This document shows positions 62,766 to 64,000 of a stretch of 64,000 nucleotides of DNA, piece by piece. Under the pieces are notes generated by a model, which saw only the letters and a list, made by a program, of their open reading frames with translations, had not been told where the DNA came from and searched no databases. Positions within the stretch are counted from its first letter, which is position 1; each line of letters begins with the position of its first letter. This DNA is from Anas platyrhynchos (Eukaryota > Chordata > Aves > Anseriformes > Anatidae). The stretch lies in assembly GCF_047663525.1 (NCBI RefSeq), contig NC_092589.1:105460001-105524000 (forward strand). Direction: 5' to 3'. The position numbers and the translations under genes are program-made.

Positions 62766-64000
62766 TCCTTCCAGCCGCTCAGATCTGGCAGGAAGCGGAG
62801 ACACAAAGGAGGCTACCAGCAGCGCTTCCATGCCCCAGGAAGCACCATTGTTATTTTGAGCGGGGAGATCCACACACATCCATCTCTGCGGGGAGAACAC
62901 AGCCGCTGGCAGCAGCCACGGCCAAGGACACCGCTGATGGAGGTGGCACGTCGAAACGGATGTCCAGGATGTTTGCGATCCTCGGGGCTGGGGGGGGGTT
63001 TCTGCATCTGCACCTGGACCAGTTCCAACGTGTGGTTTTATGGTCTGCAGAGCCCGCATCAGAGCTTGCCCCATTTCCTTGATCCCTGGCTGCTCTGTAG
63101 TTTAGGGTGGCCACATTTTTTGCTCGTGTGGGGAAATAAAGGCACACAGAGGAATGTCCTTCACAGTGCATCACATAAATAGACCAGAGAGATCTATGGC
63201 AACTAAGACAGGGTCCTGTGACCCTGTGTGCACCTGAGCTGGCACGGGTAAAATTCCTGCTGCCTTCCGCAGTCGGCTGTATTTTTGCAGCGTGCAGAAC
63301 AAACAGAGACCCATCGCAACAAGCAGGTCTCTCTGCCGAAAGGCTCGATCACGCAAGCAGGCTCGCCGACCTTGCGGGGGCTGATCCGATGAGTAAGGAC
63401 AAGTCCCATGAGTAAGACCCACAGGACTGGACGCAGCTTGTCATTTTTTCAAGTGCGTGCAGGCCTCCTGAAGCTGACCTGCAAATTAGGCACGAAAATG
63501 AACGTTAAAGGTTACAGTCTTCTCTCTTCCAATGCAAACCCCCATTTTTTTTCTGAGCATACTTCCTTGGTCTCTCCGGGCAGCCCTAAACATGGAGCTA
63601 CAGTGCCCTGTCTGAAATGGGAATATGTCCTGACAATTTAGACAAGTTTGTCCCATTTCCCAATCCTCCTTTCCTCTTCTTGCTTTACCGGGAGCCCCTC
63701 TGGTGTGGTAGTCAACACGCTGAGCCCCCAGCACATAAAACAAGTCTTTACAAAGCCAGCACAGCCGCCTTTTGTCGGGTCAGGTATTCCCTTCTCCCTT
63801 TTGCTGGAGTGGGTCTGAACAGAGCTGACCTCTCGCTACGGTTCATTGGATGAATCCTTTTTCTTTAGAAATGTTTTTACTGATTCTACAGCATCTAAAA
63901 AGAAAATACCGATGAGGAGAATTTGCTGGAGGCAGGTGTGCCATCCAGGCTGCCTGCACTTTCAATCACCCATTCCACAATACAGGTAAGTTTACCATAA

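Larger units (their letters stand above)
61124..64000. other. Non-coding stretch to the window end
   Basis: Unique sequence with a MIR-like relic at 62.65 kb and a short palindrome at 62365. No exon recognised; the minus-strand 220-codon frame at 63074-62412 overlaps the MIR-like element and shows no domain. Confidence 0.5.

Noticed and set aside
1..64000. CRISPR arrays, tRNA or rRNA genes, prophage or operon structures
   Set aside because: None seen; the window is vertebrate chromosomal DNA with split-gene and LINE structure.

Overview
The window is vertebrate nuclear DNA, almost certainly from a bird. It contains one split gene with long introns and a CpG-island promoter, many CR1-type LINE remnants with the bird-type ATTCTGTGATTCTGTG tail, and fragments of two LTR families that I recognise from bird genomes. 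Compact introns, few simple repeats and no mammalian SINEs or L1 agree with this. The species cannot be fixed from sequence alone.

The only protein-coding host gene I can support is ODC1 (ornithine decarboxylase, the first step of polyamine synthesis). It lies on the minus strand from about 12105 down to about 4052. Ten coding exons could be joined by eye with GT-AG junctions throughout. They give 1383 nt, or 460 residues plus stop, and every catalytic residue checked (K69, H197, E274, R277, D332, C360, Y389) falls at its mammalian number. The promoter has a TATA box, a CRE-like site, an inverted CCAAT box and GC boxes inside a CpG island (about 11620-12420). Intron 1 carries a canonical CACGTG E-box. 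The 3' UTR closely resembles the mammalian one as I remember it.

Layout: 31-556 is a probable solo LTR (minus orientation). 560-4050 is intergenic DNA beyond the ODC1 3' end, with one possible poly(A) signal of a plus-strand gene at 1708. 4052-12105 is ODC1. 11620-12420 is the CpG island and promoter. 12.4-64 kb is a roughly 52 kb stretch with no recognisable host exon. It is populated by CR1 copies (14.1, 20.8, 23.2, 24.4, 29.9, 40.3, 49.9, 50.5 and 52.2 kb), LTR pieces (17.7 and 60.3-61.1 kb), ancient MIR-like elements (15.2, 32.3 and 62.7 kb), microsatellites and small tandem duplications.

The most notable items are the young 5'-truncated CR1 at 50.5 kb with an open reverse-transcriptase frame, a perfect 43-bp tandem duplication inside a CR1 tail at 24.48 kb, a TTGTCAAGA-rich minisatellite at 56.1 kb, the LTR with internal degenerate repeats at 60.3-61.1 kb, and the conserved blocks of the ODC1 3' UTR. 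I found no evidence of a new multi-gene system. Most long open frames outside ODC1 and CR1 look like chance or repeat-derived frames.
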